Positions 25,492 through 32,659 of a DNA stretch of 46,679 bases are shown one piece after another. Source of the stretch: Saprospiraceae bacterium (GTDB taxonomy: Bacteria; Bacteroidota; Bacteroidia; Chitinophagales; Saprospiraceae); the NCBI GenBank assembly GCA_022448945.1, contig JAKVCV010000019.1:32734-79412 (forward strand), given 5' to 3'. Below the pieces are notes generated by a model. That model saw only the letters and a list, made by a program, of their open reading frames with translations. It had not been told where the DNA came from and did not search any database. The position numbers were made by a program, and so were the translations under genes. Every line of letters starts with the position of its first letter. Position 1 is the first letter of the stretch.

Positions 25492-27003
25492 TTATTGAGG
25501 AATATCGTCTATAAAATAATTGTCTTCAGAAAAACCAGTATTAATTGCATTAAGGTAAGACCACGCATTTGTAAGTTCAGCACCAGCATTTTGTTTTGCT
25601 AATGAGAGCCTTTGTAACATACCTAGAGCACTTCTTAAATTAGATTGTTCATTACTTAGTTCATTTATAAATCCATTTAATTCAGTAAAGAGTCGTTGAA
25701 CTTCTTGGATTATCATTTGATTAACATTCTCATCACTTCCTTCTGAATATGCATTGGCGACGCTTATCCCGTCTAATGCAATTGAAAGTGCGGACGAAAC
25801 ATGACCTAGTTTAGTCGCTTGAGTATGGATGTCAGAATCTAAAACTCCCGCGACAGCACCTGTTGCATTATTTGCGGTTGCATCCCAGCCATCTGTTTCT
25901 AAATAATAACTTAAACCTGTTGAGAAAATAGCACCAGAAACAGCAAAAATTGGTGCAGCAGGACCAGTTAAAGCAAGTCCAATTGCAATAAGAGTTGCAT
26001 CAGCACCCAATTGAATCCAGGCATTCCGAATTTCATCATCAGCTTCTTTTTGTATTTTTTCGGGTATAGTTTCAATTAATTGTTTTATGGTTTCAATTTT
26101 TGTGTTTAAAGAAGCTATTTCAGATTCTATCCCAGAAACATTGACTGCTGCAAGTAATTGGAGTAATTCGAGGATGCCACATCCTAGACTTAGGTTTCCA
26201 ACTTCCGCTTTTGCATTTATTAAATCAAGTTGGTTCCAGAATTTTTCTTGAACAGTAGTAGCCCATTGTTCTAAATCAGGAGAATATATTTCATTCAATG
26301 CATCTTCTTTAGACAATGATGGGTCCTGATTGTCGTATCGTTGAGCACCAATTCCAGCAAGCGAAGCAAGGCCTGGGATAAACATAGCCTTTAAATATGC
26401 ATCTGCAGTATTTATAAGACTATCTAAATCATGAATGGGTTCAATATCCAGGTATCTGATTAAGCCAGAATTAGAAATGGAGTCGGAGAGTTCGAGCTGT
26501 AAAGTTTGTGCTGTAGCATATGCATCAAAATCACATACAGCATAAACTATTTCTTCATTAGTGAGTTCATCAGATACAGGCCTGTTAAGCTCATTGTTTT
26601 CTTCATCTTCATAATCTTCACCTTCATAATCTTCACCTTCATAATCTTCACCTTCATAATCTTCACCTTCATAATCTTCACCTTCATAATCTTCATCTTC
26701 ATAATCTTCATCTTCATAATCTTCATCTTCATAATCTTCATCTTCATAATCTTCCAATTGAGCAACAGAGTTGTCATTGTTAATACTATCCTCCCATGCT
26801 TGAAGTTGTAACGCTTCGTCACTAGAATCAGCCATTTCTTTTAGTTGTAAGGCTTCTTTGGCATCCACGCTGTTATCTGTAAAGCCTTGATTTTTAATGG
26901 AATTACTTGAGCCGTTGTTAGAATTACTACTGTCCTGCCAGGTTTTTTTCTGGATGGTTCTATCTTCGATATTTTTTTCAACAAATTCGTTTTTCTTCGC
27001 CAT
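25492..27003 (-). CDS. Leader-bearing putative effector: acidic EDYE repeat plus helical, possibly pore-forming body
   Basis: 503 residues, no signal peptide. The leader IQKKTWQDS lies at 17-25, and FTDNSVDAKEALQLKEMADS (41-60) continues to W70. Residues 84-132 are ten EDYE units joined by Asp (four) then Gly (five), very acidic and probably disordered. From about 140 onwards the protein is helical: long amphipathic helices (about 290-330, GIESEIASLNTKIETIKQLI...), a hydrophobic segment with Gly/Ala (about 333-368, LGADATLIAIGLALTGPAAP and on), then more long helices (about 392-485). Helix bundle, hydrophobic hairpin, helix bundle is the plan of alpha-pore-forming toxins such as the ClyA/Hbl and XaxA types, but I see no family-level match. 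It lies between two genes with the same leader. Confidence 0.7.
   Translation of the reverse strand: MAKKNEFVEKNIEDRTIQKKTWQDSSNSNNGSSNSIKNQGFTDNSVDAKEALQLKEMADSSDEALQLQAWEDSINNDNSVAQLEDYEDEDYEDEDYEDEDYEDEDYEGEDYEGEDYEGEDYEGEDYEGEDYEDEENNELNRPVSDELTNEEIVYAVCDFDAYATAQTLQLELSDSISNSGLIRYLDIEPIHDLDSLINTADAYLKAMFIPGLASLAGIGAQRYDNQDPSLSKEDALNEIYSPDLEQWATTVQEKFWNQLDLINAKAEVGNLSLGCGILELLQLLAAVNVSGIESEIASLNTKIETIKQLIETIPEKIQKEADDEIRNAWIQLGADATLIAIGLALTGPAAPIFAVSGAIFSTGLSYYLETDGWDATANNATGAVAGVLDSDIHTQATKLGHVSSALSIALDGISVANAYSEGSDENVNQMIIQEVQRLFTELNGFINELSNEQSNLRSALGMLQRLSLAKQNAGAELTNAWSYLNAINTGFSEDNYFIDDIPQ
26608..26754 (-). repeat. 15-bp tandem repeat, ten units, coding for EDYE(D/G)
   Basis: Near-perfect 15-bp units on the minus strand encode GAA-GAT-TAT-GAA plus a linker codon, GAT in the first four and GGT in the next five. 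Units differ essentially by that single base. The frame is kept whatever the copy number (multiple of three). It lies inside the 25492-27003 gene. Confidence 0.93.
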
Positions 27004-27103
27004 TTTGTTTAAGTTTATTGGAATTCTTTTTAGCTATTTTATTCGGTTAAAGCATTGTTTTTGTATGTATAATATTTTAATATAAAGATATTATAAAAAG
27101 GAA

Positions 27104-28903
27104 TTAGATTGATGCACTTCCCATCTCCAGGCCAACCATGATACTCGTTGAATCATGTCCTTCGACAGTAGAAGATATGTTTGCATTTCTCATGATAAAT
27201 GTACCTTCATCAAATTTAATATTTACAGATGCTCTGAAGTTGTTCCCATGATCATCACTGCCTCTTAGTAATTTGTTATAGTCTTTACTTTTAACTAAAT
27301 CTTTGAAATATTGTTCGTCTTCAGGACTTAATTCTTTGCCTACACCTTTAACTTCAAAGCTATTTACATTTATGTCAACTAATTTATTTTTAACACCATT
27401 GATTTTGGCACCCAGAAAAATGTCTACTATTTTTTCCTGTTTGATCGCTTCATCCATTGCCTTTTCATTTTCCCCATCCATTTTTGTGTGTATCCATTCA
27501 TACATTTGTTCATAACCATTGGGCTTTTCACCATTATGGTCATTGGCATAAGCGGCATCCATGACTTCCCATGCAATGTCTGAAATTTTTGAACTTTTTC
27601 CTTTCACGATACCCATTAAACGAAGTATTTGATCTTCATGTTTTTGACCTACAAACACATCACGTATCTTAGCCAATAATTCTGCTTTGAAACTAGAAGG
27701 CAATTGATTAATCTCTTCATTGGTTAAAGCAGCTACCTTAGCAACAGCTTCATCGTCTTCAGTTAGCCATGTAAAGAACTTGGAAGTGTCGATAAGGTCT
27801 CCTTCGGATGGTTGCCAGACAAATTTAATGTCAGCTTTATTAAGTTTTCCGTCGCCTATTTCCAGTTCTATATCAGCAATATGAACGTTCATTAGTTGTA
27901 ATTCATGTTTATAAAATAAAAGTTGAAAATAACCATTAATCCCTGCATTGATGGCACCTTTTATTTTGGCATTTGTGTTAAATCCACCATCTTTTGACCA
28001 CTCAACTGTGGCCTCGTTTGTGGCATCTTCTGCAGCAGGTAACTTAGCATTTATATTGGCGTTTAGGCCTGCCTTTGCAAATAGGGCATTTAGTGCAAAA
28101 TCAAGTCCACCTTCAAAACTTGCTTTGCTAGATACAGACATGTTGGCACTTGTTTCAGCGACATCCAGCCCCCCGTTAGCTACATAAGAAACCTCATATT
28201 TAAAGTAGGGCTGCATTGTAATTGGAAGAGGTGGGAGTAATATCGTCGGAGGAGGGCGAAATTCTTCTTTGATTTTTTTCTTATCGAGTTCACCCTGTAC
28301 CTGAAAAGTCTCAGCGGCATCAACAGCACCCTCAACTGTTTCCTGACCATCTTCTATAGCTTGTTGGCCATCTTCTACAGCACCCTCAACTGTTTCTTGA
28401 CCATCTTCTATAGCTTGTTGGCCACCTTCTATAGCTTGCTCGGAATCACTTACTGTATTTTCAACAGTATTCACACCTTCATCAACTGTATCTGCAGCAT
28501 CTTGCTTTTGAATAACCTGCATTTGTGTTGGGTCTTTTTTGTTTCCGTTTTCTTCCTTTTGCCATTGTTGGATAACAGACGATAAATTTGAAGGCTGTTT
28601 ATTTATTGTTGAATTGGCAGAATCATTGTTTCTGGGCAACATATTTTGGAGCCCTTTTTGCATTTCAGGATTGTTTGGAAAAGTATTAATGCCTTCCTGT
28701 TTATTAGAATTTAATCCGGATGTTTTTGCATCTTTTTTTTGAACAACATTTATACCATCAGCATTTGGGTCTGTAGCTACTGGATCTGATCCGGTATTAT
28801 TGTTTCCACTATTTCCATTGTTGCCTCCTCCATCTTGCCAGGTTTTTCTCTGAACAGTCTTTTCCTCAAGATTTTCATTTTCATTTTCATTTTCATGTCC
28901 CAT
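27104..28903 (-). CDS. Leader-bearing putative effector or structural cargo, unknown C-terminal domain
   Basis: 599 residues, no signal peptide. The leader VQRKTWQD lies at 17-24, the same position as in the next two genes; the MADxS block is absent, but further VQKKD (54-58) and IQKQD (131-135) copies occur. Residues 30-135 are low-complexity, rich in Asn/Gly/Gln. Residues 159-194 are two exact-length 18-residue copies (GQQAIEDGQETVEGAV core), amphipathic helix-like. A Pro-rich hinge (RPPPTILLPPLPITMQP, 216-232) leads to a beta-rich domain (about 233-365, many alternating strands such as FKYEVSYVANGGLDVAETSA). A helical region (about 385-490) and a final beta-rich part (about 490-599) follow. 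I recognise no enzyme motif. It is probably the first gene of the locus; a promoter candidate lies 30-60 bp upstream. Confidence 0.7.
   Translation of the reverse strand: MGHENENENENLEEKTVQRKTWQDGGGNNGNSGNNNTGSDPVATDPNADGINVVQKKDAKTSGLNSNKQEGINTFPNNPEMQKGLQNMLPRNNDSANSTINKQPSNLSSVIQQWQKEENGNKKDPTQMQVIQKQDAADTVDEGVNTVENTVSDSEQAIEGGQQAIEDGQETVEGAVEDGQQAIEDGQETVEGAVDAAETFQVQGELDKKKIKEEFRPPPTILLPPLPITMQPYFKYEVSYVANGGLDVAETSANMSVSSKASFEGGLDFALNALFAKAGLNANINAKLPAAEDATNEATVEWSKDGGFNTNAKIKGAINAGINGYFQLLFYKHELQLMNVHIADIELEIGDGKLNKADIKFVWQPSEGDLIDTSKFFTWLTEDDEAVAKVAALTNEEINQLPSSFKAELLAKIRDVFVGQKHEDQILRLMGIVKGKSSKISDIAWEVMDAAYANDHNGEKPNGYEQMYEWIHTKMDGENEKAMDEAIKQEKIVDIFLGAKINGVKNKLVDINVNSFEVKGVGKELSPEDEQYFKDLVKSKDYNKLLRGSDDHGNNFRASVNIKFDEGTFIMRNANISSTVEGHDSTSIMVGLEMGSASI
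28322..28429 (-). repeat. 54-bp tandem duplication inside the 27104-28903 gene
   Basis: Two adjacent 54-bp copies (28376-28429 and 28322-28375) encode EGGQQAIEDGQETVEGAV and EDGQQAIEDGQETVEGAV. They differ at only a few bases, so the duplication is recent or kept uniform. Confidence 0.88.
28871..28894 (-). repeat. Hexanucleotide repeat (GAAAAT) x4 at the start of the 27104-28903 gene
   Basis: Codons 4-11 are four identical GAA-AAT units (ENENENEN). Unit gain or loss would change protein length by two residues without a frameshift. Confidence 0.85.
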
Positions 28904-29291
28904 TGCTAGTTATTTTATGCATTATAGACATTCAAGATACAAAAAAAAATGTTTTAAAGCAAAATTAAAATTGTAATAAAGCCTAATGATAAAAAGATAT
29001 AGTTTTACGTGTCAGAGCTGATTTATTAAACTAAATTATAATCGGCTCATTAAACAAAAAATGTAAATAAATCAGATTTATGCAATCGTGCTTTCTAAGA
29101 GCCAAGAGACCTTAAAAAATGAAATAATTATACTAAAAACATATAAATTGCTTTTGCTTTTGTATATATTTTAATTAATATTGCCGTTTAACAGCTATGG
29201 TTGTTTATAAAAACACAATCAATTTTAATTTCCTGAATATCAATCTATAAGTAATGATGTTGATGAATTAATTAACGAATAAAAATTATTA
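28904..29291. other. 388-bp divergent intergenic region between the cargo locus and arginase
   Basis: No gene seen. The region is AT-rich, with a promoter candidate for the minus-strand locus (28932-28963). No convincing arginase promoter or operator was found by eye. Confidence 0.4.
28932..28963 (-). promoter_or_regulatory. Candidate promoter of the DUF4157 cargo locus
   Basis: On the minus strand, TTTG (28960-28963), a 20-nt spacer and TATCTTGA (28932-28939). The spacing is right, but the second element matches TAnnTTTG imperfectly. It lies 29 bp upstream of the first ATG. Confidence 0.28.
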
Positions 29292-30260
29292 ATGATAAAT
29301 AAAAACGATAAAATACGAGTTCTCGAAGTCCCATCTGAGCTTGGTGCAGGCACACGTGGGGCGAGTTTGGGAATTGGAGCGATGAAAGTAGCTGCTTTCA
29401 AATCAGGAAATAAATATTTCTCAAAGTATAAATCTACTATTGTTCCCGACGAAAATGAATTGCTTTTTGAGGCTAGTCCTACTAAGTATGCGAATTATAT
29501 TGATGGCATTGTTAAGGTTTATAATTATGTTTCACATTTTGTATCTGAAGAAGTGACTTATAATAATCGTTTCCCAATTATATTGGCAGGTGATCATTCT
29601 ACCGCAGGTGCATCAATAACTGGAATTAAAAAATCGAATCCTGATAAGCGCCTTGGTGTAATATGGATAGATGCACACGCAGATTTACATACACCATATA
29701 CCACTCCTTCTGGTAATTTACATGGTATGCCTCTTGCTATTAGTATGGGATTGGATAATTTTGAAAATCAACGCAATAACATTCCTGATGAAATTGCAGA
29801 TCATTGGCACCGCTTAAAACATATGGGTGATGTATATCCCAATGTTGAAGCAAATGATTTAGTGTATATCGCCTTAAGATCTACAGAAAAGGAAGAAGAT
29901 TTTTTGATACAGCGCTTGGGTCTTAGGAACTTTTCAGTTGATGAAGTGCACGAAAAGGGAACTGAGCAAATTGTTGAAGAAGTTTTGGCTTATCTAAATA
30001 ATTGTGATTTGATCTACATTTCTTTTGATGTAGATAGTATGGATTGTGATCTGGTTTCAACAGGAACCGGAACTCCTGTGCCCAATGGTCTTTCAGAAGA
30101 AGAAGCTACAGATATTGTTTGTGGCTTGGTTGCAAATCCGAAAACATGTTGTCTTGAAGTTACAGAAGTAAATCCTACTTTAGATAACAAGTGTAACAAA
30201 ATGGCAGAAACTGCTTTTAGGGTCCTCGATAGAGCTACTAATGTTGTAAAAAACAGATAA
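29292..30260 (+). CDS. rocF: Arginase (ureohydrolase family)
   Basis: 322 residues. It would hydrolyse arginine to ornithine and urea with a binuclear Mn centre. The metal ligand motifs are all present: AGDHS (Asp101-His102), DAHADLH (Asp127, His129, Asp131, His133) and SFDVDSMD (Asp246, Asp248). The arginase-type substrate loop TPSGNLHGMPLA and Glu292 in TEVNP are also present. SGNLHGMP favours arginase over agmatinase or formimidoylglutamase. The ATG at 29292 gives the usual N-terminus. No arginine or urea metabolism gene is adjacent, so the role (catabolism or nitrogen supply) is open. Confidence 0.9.
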   Translation: MINKNDKIRVLEVPSELGAGTRGASLGIGAMKVAAFKSGNKYFSKYKSTIVPDENELLFEASPTKYANYIDGIVKVYNYVSHFVSEEVTYNNRFPIILAGDHSTAGASITGIKKSNPDKRLGVIWIDAHADLHTPYTTPSGNLHGMPLAISMGLDNFENQRNNIPDEIADHWHRLKHMGDVYPNVEANDLVYIALRSTEKEEDFLIQRLGLRNFSVDEVHEKGTEQIVEEVLAYLNNCDLIYISFDVDSMDCDLVSTGTGTPVPNGLSEEEATDIVCGLVANPKTCCLEVTEVNPTLDNKCNKMAETAFRVLDRATNVVKNR

Positions 30261-30325
30261 TTTTAGCTTAAATACAAAAAGAAATATTAGTTTAGTTTGG
30301 AACTAATCTGTTTGAATGAATATTT

Positions 30326-31426
30326 ATGGCATATAAAATCTATCTTTTCCTTTTTGCTTTTTTTGTTCTTGAATTGTCCTATGGTCAAGAATTGATATGG
30401 GTTCATCAACCTTTCTCGGTAGAGAATTTACCCGTCTTTAGATACAGTCAGGATACGGTTGTCTTTCAAACAAATTCTGCTATATGGGGTTTAATAAATT
30501 TACCAAATACAGACGAAGCTAACCCGCAGATTACTATAAATATTCGGAATTTGTTTGGCGAAGAAAAGTCTGCGGATTTTTATCTTACATCGATAAAACC
30601 TGATCGATTAAACTGGCATAATCAGATAAAAAAATGGTATAGTAAAATCCTTGAAAGCCCTAATTGGTATTTTTTTGAAATTACACCAAACCCTTCTGTT
30701 GTTAATGCGGCAGCAGGGGTCGATTTTTTATCTGTAATTAATCATGCAGCCTTTTCGGACTCATTACTTAATAGATCATCCTTTCTTAGTTACAAAATCA
30801 ATGGAGATAGTAGCTATAATGCATGCACTATTGATTTCAGATATGAACAAGGGTTTTTCCAACCTCTATGGACTAAGTTACATTTTTATCAACAATTACA
30901 GAAAAAGAAAAAACAACTCGAAACTGATAGTGTAAATTTGGTCCAAACGTGTAGTGACTATGGTATTCAACAAATAACGCAATGGGCAAAACAGTCAGCT
31001 GTTTTGAAAAAGGATTTAATAAAAAGCGATTTAAATATTTTTCAGGAAGTAGAAAATCTTAAAATTATAACTGAAACTATACCCGATTCTATTTCTAAAG
31101 ATCTTAAAAGAAAATTAAGGGGGATGCTCACACTCGATGTTGCGATTCTTCATATGACAGATGAAAAAGATAAAGAACTAAAAATCTGCCAAAAAAAAGA
31201 TATGTTAAAAGAGCTTTCTTTGTATCCTGAACTACAGGATATTCTTGCTAATTATATAAAACAAAATCAAAAAACAACTTTATCAAAGGAATTTGAGAAT
31301 GGTCAAAATTATAAGTTAAAAAGTATAACTGAGATTTATGCGCCTTTTGAACCTAGTTATTTGGATTATAGGGAAGTTCAAAAAGCTTTGAAAATAATTA
31401 ATAAACAGTTGCTTAAATTTGATTAG
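30326..31426 (+). CDS. Hypothetical exported protein
   Basis: 366 residues with a signal peptide (MAYKIYLFLFAFFVLELSYG, then QE). The N-terminal third is beta-rich; residues about 190-330 are strongly helical and charged (QLQKKKKQLETDSVNLVQ, SKDLKRKLRGML, TDEKDKELKICQKKDMLKEL). I do not recognise the family and see no catalytic motif. It follows arginase by 65 bp on the same strand and may be co-transcribed, but functional linkage is not apparent. Confidence 0.7.
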   Translation: MAYKIYLFLFAFFVLELSYGQELIWVHQPFSVENLPVFRYSQDTVVFQTNSAIWGLINLPNTDEANPQITINIRNLFGEEKSADFYLTSIKPDRLNWHNQIKKWYSKILESPNWYFFEITPNPSVVNAAAGVDFLSVINHAAFSDSLLNRSSFLSYKINGDSSYNACTIDFRYEQGFFQPLWTKLHFYQQLQKKKKQLETDSVNLVQTCSDYGIQQITQWAKQSAVLKKDLIKSDLNIFQEVENLKIITETIPDSISKDLKRKLRGMLTLDVAILHMTDEKDKELKICQKKDMLKELSLYPELQDILANYIKQNQKTTLSKEFENGQNYKLKSITEIYAPFEPSYLDYREVQKALKIINKQLLKFD

Positions 31427-31746
31427 TTAAGTTGTGAAATGTATAAATCTAAAAGCACTTACTTTTTATTCTGTTATATCTTCAATGTGCTTTGTTTTCA
31501 AACTTTTTATAAACTCAAATCGGTGGTTGAAAGGGAATGATGATTGGTGTTAATTGTCAGAACTTTGCACAGACATTTAAGTGCTAAACTTCAAGAATTA
31601 AAGAATGGGGTACAACAAATGCATTCAGAAGTCCCATATGTTTAATATGAACTATGGGCATAAGCATTTTTTTGCCTTTTGAGGCCTATTTCGCTTGTAT
31701 TAGCGGATTGAAATAAAAGTTGAGTAGATTCTATACAGCCCCCTTT
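31427..31746. other. 320-bp region between convergent genes
   Basis: No gene and no strong hairpin were seen between the stop at 31426 (plus) and the rpsT stop at 31747 (minus). Confidence 0.4.
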
Positions 31747-32001
31747 TTAACCTAGGCTATTCACATATTTTGCTAATTTTCCTTTTAAATTAGCAGCTTT
31801 GTTTTTGTGAATTTGGTTTTTCTTAGCTAGACGATCTACCATTGAAACAACTTTTGGTAGGAATTTTTCAGCATCTTTTTTGTCCTCTAATGCACGTAGT
31901 GATGCAATAGCGGTACGAGCCGTTTTTTTGTAAAAACGATTGTGCAATCTTTTTTTTGCATCCTGACGCATGCGTTTTTTTGCTGATTTATGGTTTGCCA
32001 T
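31747..32001 (-). CDS. rpsT: Ribosomal protein bS20
   Basis: 84 residues, the normal size for bS20, which binds 16S rRNA in the body of the small subunit. The start MANHKSAKKRMRQDAKKRLHN and the Lys/Arg-rich helical hairpin ending IHKNKAANLKGKLAKYVNSL are characteristic. It is transcribed alone, as is common for rpsT, from a TATCTTTG element 59 bp upstream. bS20 is autoregulated in some bacteria; an 8-bp palindrome beside the promoter may matter here. Confidence 0.97.
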   Translation of the reverse strand: MANHKSAKKRMRQDAKKRLHNRFYKKTARTAIASLRALEDKKDAEKFLPKVVSMVDRLAKKNQIHKNKAANLKGKLAKYVNSLG

Positions 32002-32060
32002 TGTATTTTATATTTATTTTTTTTATCAATTTTATGACAGTGTTCCCCCAATAGGGCATG

Positions 32061-32088
32061 CAAAGATAAATAATAGTTTTAAACTATT
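32061..32088 (-). promoter_or_regulatory. rpsT promoter -7 element with adjoining palindrome
   Basis: TATCTTTG on the minus strand (32061-32068) is an exact TAnnTTTG match, 59 bp upstream of the rpsT ATG. No clear TTTG partner is present. Its spacer instead contains the perfect palindrome AATAGTTT-T-AAACTATT (32072-32088), which could be an operator. Confidence 0.42.
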
Positions 32089-32529
32089 TAATAAAAATCA
32101 GTAAAAATGCATCCCAATGTTAATCTATCTACGGTGGTCGTATTCCTTTATAAATAAAAAATAAAAAATAAACACCACCAAGTTGCTGATAATCAATAAT
32201 TTAATGCTAACTATTGCTTTTTTATATCTTTGCCAATAAATTTATTTTGTTGGCTGCATTTTCTAAAAAAAATAAATCTTATTTTCATAACAGTAAAAGA
32301 TTTTATGATTACAATCTTTTAATTGTGATATGCAGTAGTTTGCGCATTTTATTGGATTGTTACAAACAAGGGAATAAGGGAATCTTACCCTTGTTCCTAT
32401 GAATGTTAAATTATTAAAATGGTTTAGATCTTTTTTTTGATTACTAATTTAGTTTTCAGGGATTATTTTGTTTAGCGAAAATGTTTGCAAAATAGATATA
32501 GAAGGTATGCATATTTTAGGTAAATTAGA

Positions 32530-32560
32530 TTTGAAAGTACTTATATCTTTCGTACCTTTA
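32530..32560 (+). promoter_or_regulatory. Candidate sucA promoter
   Basis: TTTG (32530-32533), a 19-nt spacer, then TACCTTTA (32553-32560, one mismatch to TAnnTTTG). It would give a leader of roughly 90 nt before the ATG at 32660. Confidence 0.42.
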
Positions 32561-32659
32561 ATTTTTAGTAAAAACTAAGGAATAGTAACTTTTTTTATTT
32601 TTAATAACACCTTATAATTGGATTCTGTTTTCTAAAGAAGAAGTAATTTTACCTAAAAC

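Larger units (their letters stand above)
32002..32659. other. 658-bp divergent region between rpsT and sucA
   Basis: No supported gene; a 62-codon plus-strand frame at 32214-32402 lacks any family motif. The region holds the rpsT promoter element (32061-32068), a near-perfect palindrome (32072-32088), an isolated TATCTTTG on the plus strand (32225-32232) and the best sucA promoter (32530-32560). Confidence 0.5.

Noticed and set aside
26506-26811. 101-codon plus-strand frame made of FIIFTF repeats, and a 91-codon minus-strand frame of MKIMKM repeats (26547-26822)
   Set aside because: Both are other-frame readings of the 15-bp EDYE repeat in the real gene at 25492-27003.
29292-30260. Formimidoylglutamase (HutG) or agmatinase as identity for the ureohydrolase
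   Set aside because: The SGNLHGMP substrate loop is arginase-like and there are no histidine-utilisation or polyamine genes nearby.
32214-32402. 62-codon plus-strand frame between rpsT and sucA
   Set aside because: No motif or signal peptide of convincing form; a chance frame in a promoter-bearing region. The TATCTTTG at 32225-32232 inside it has no TTTG partner.
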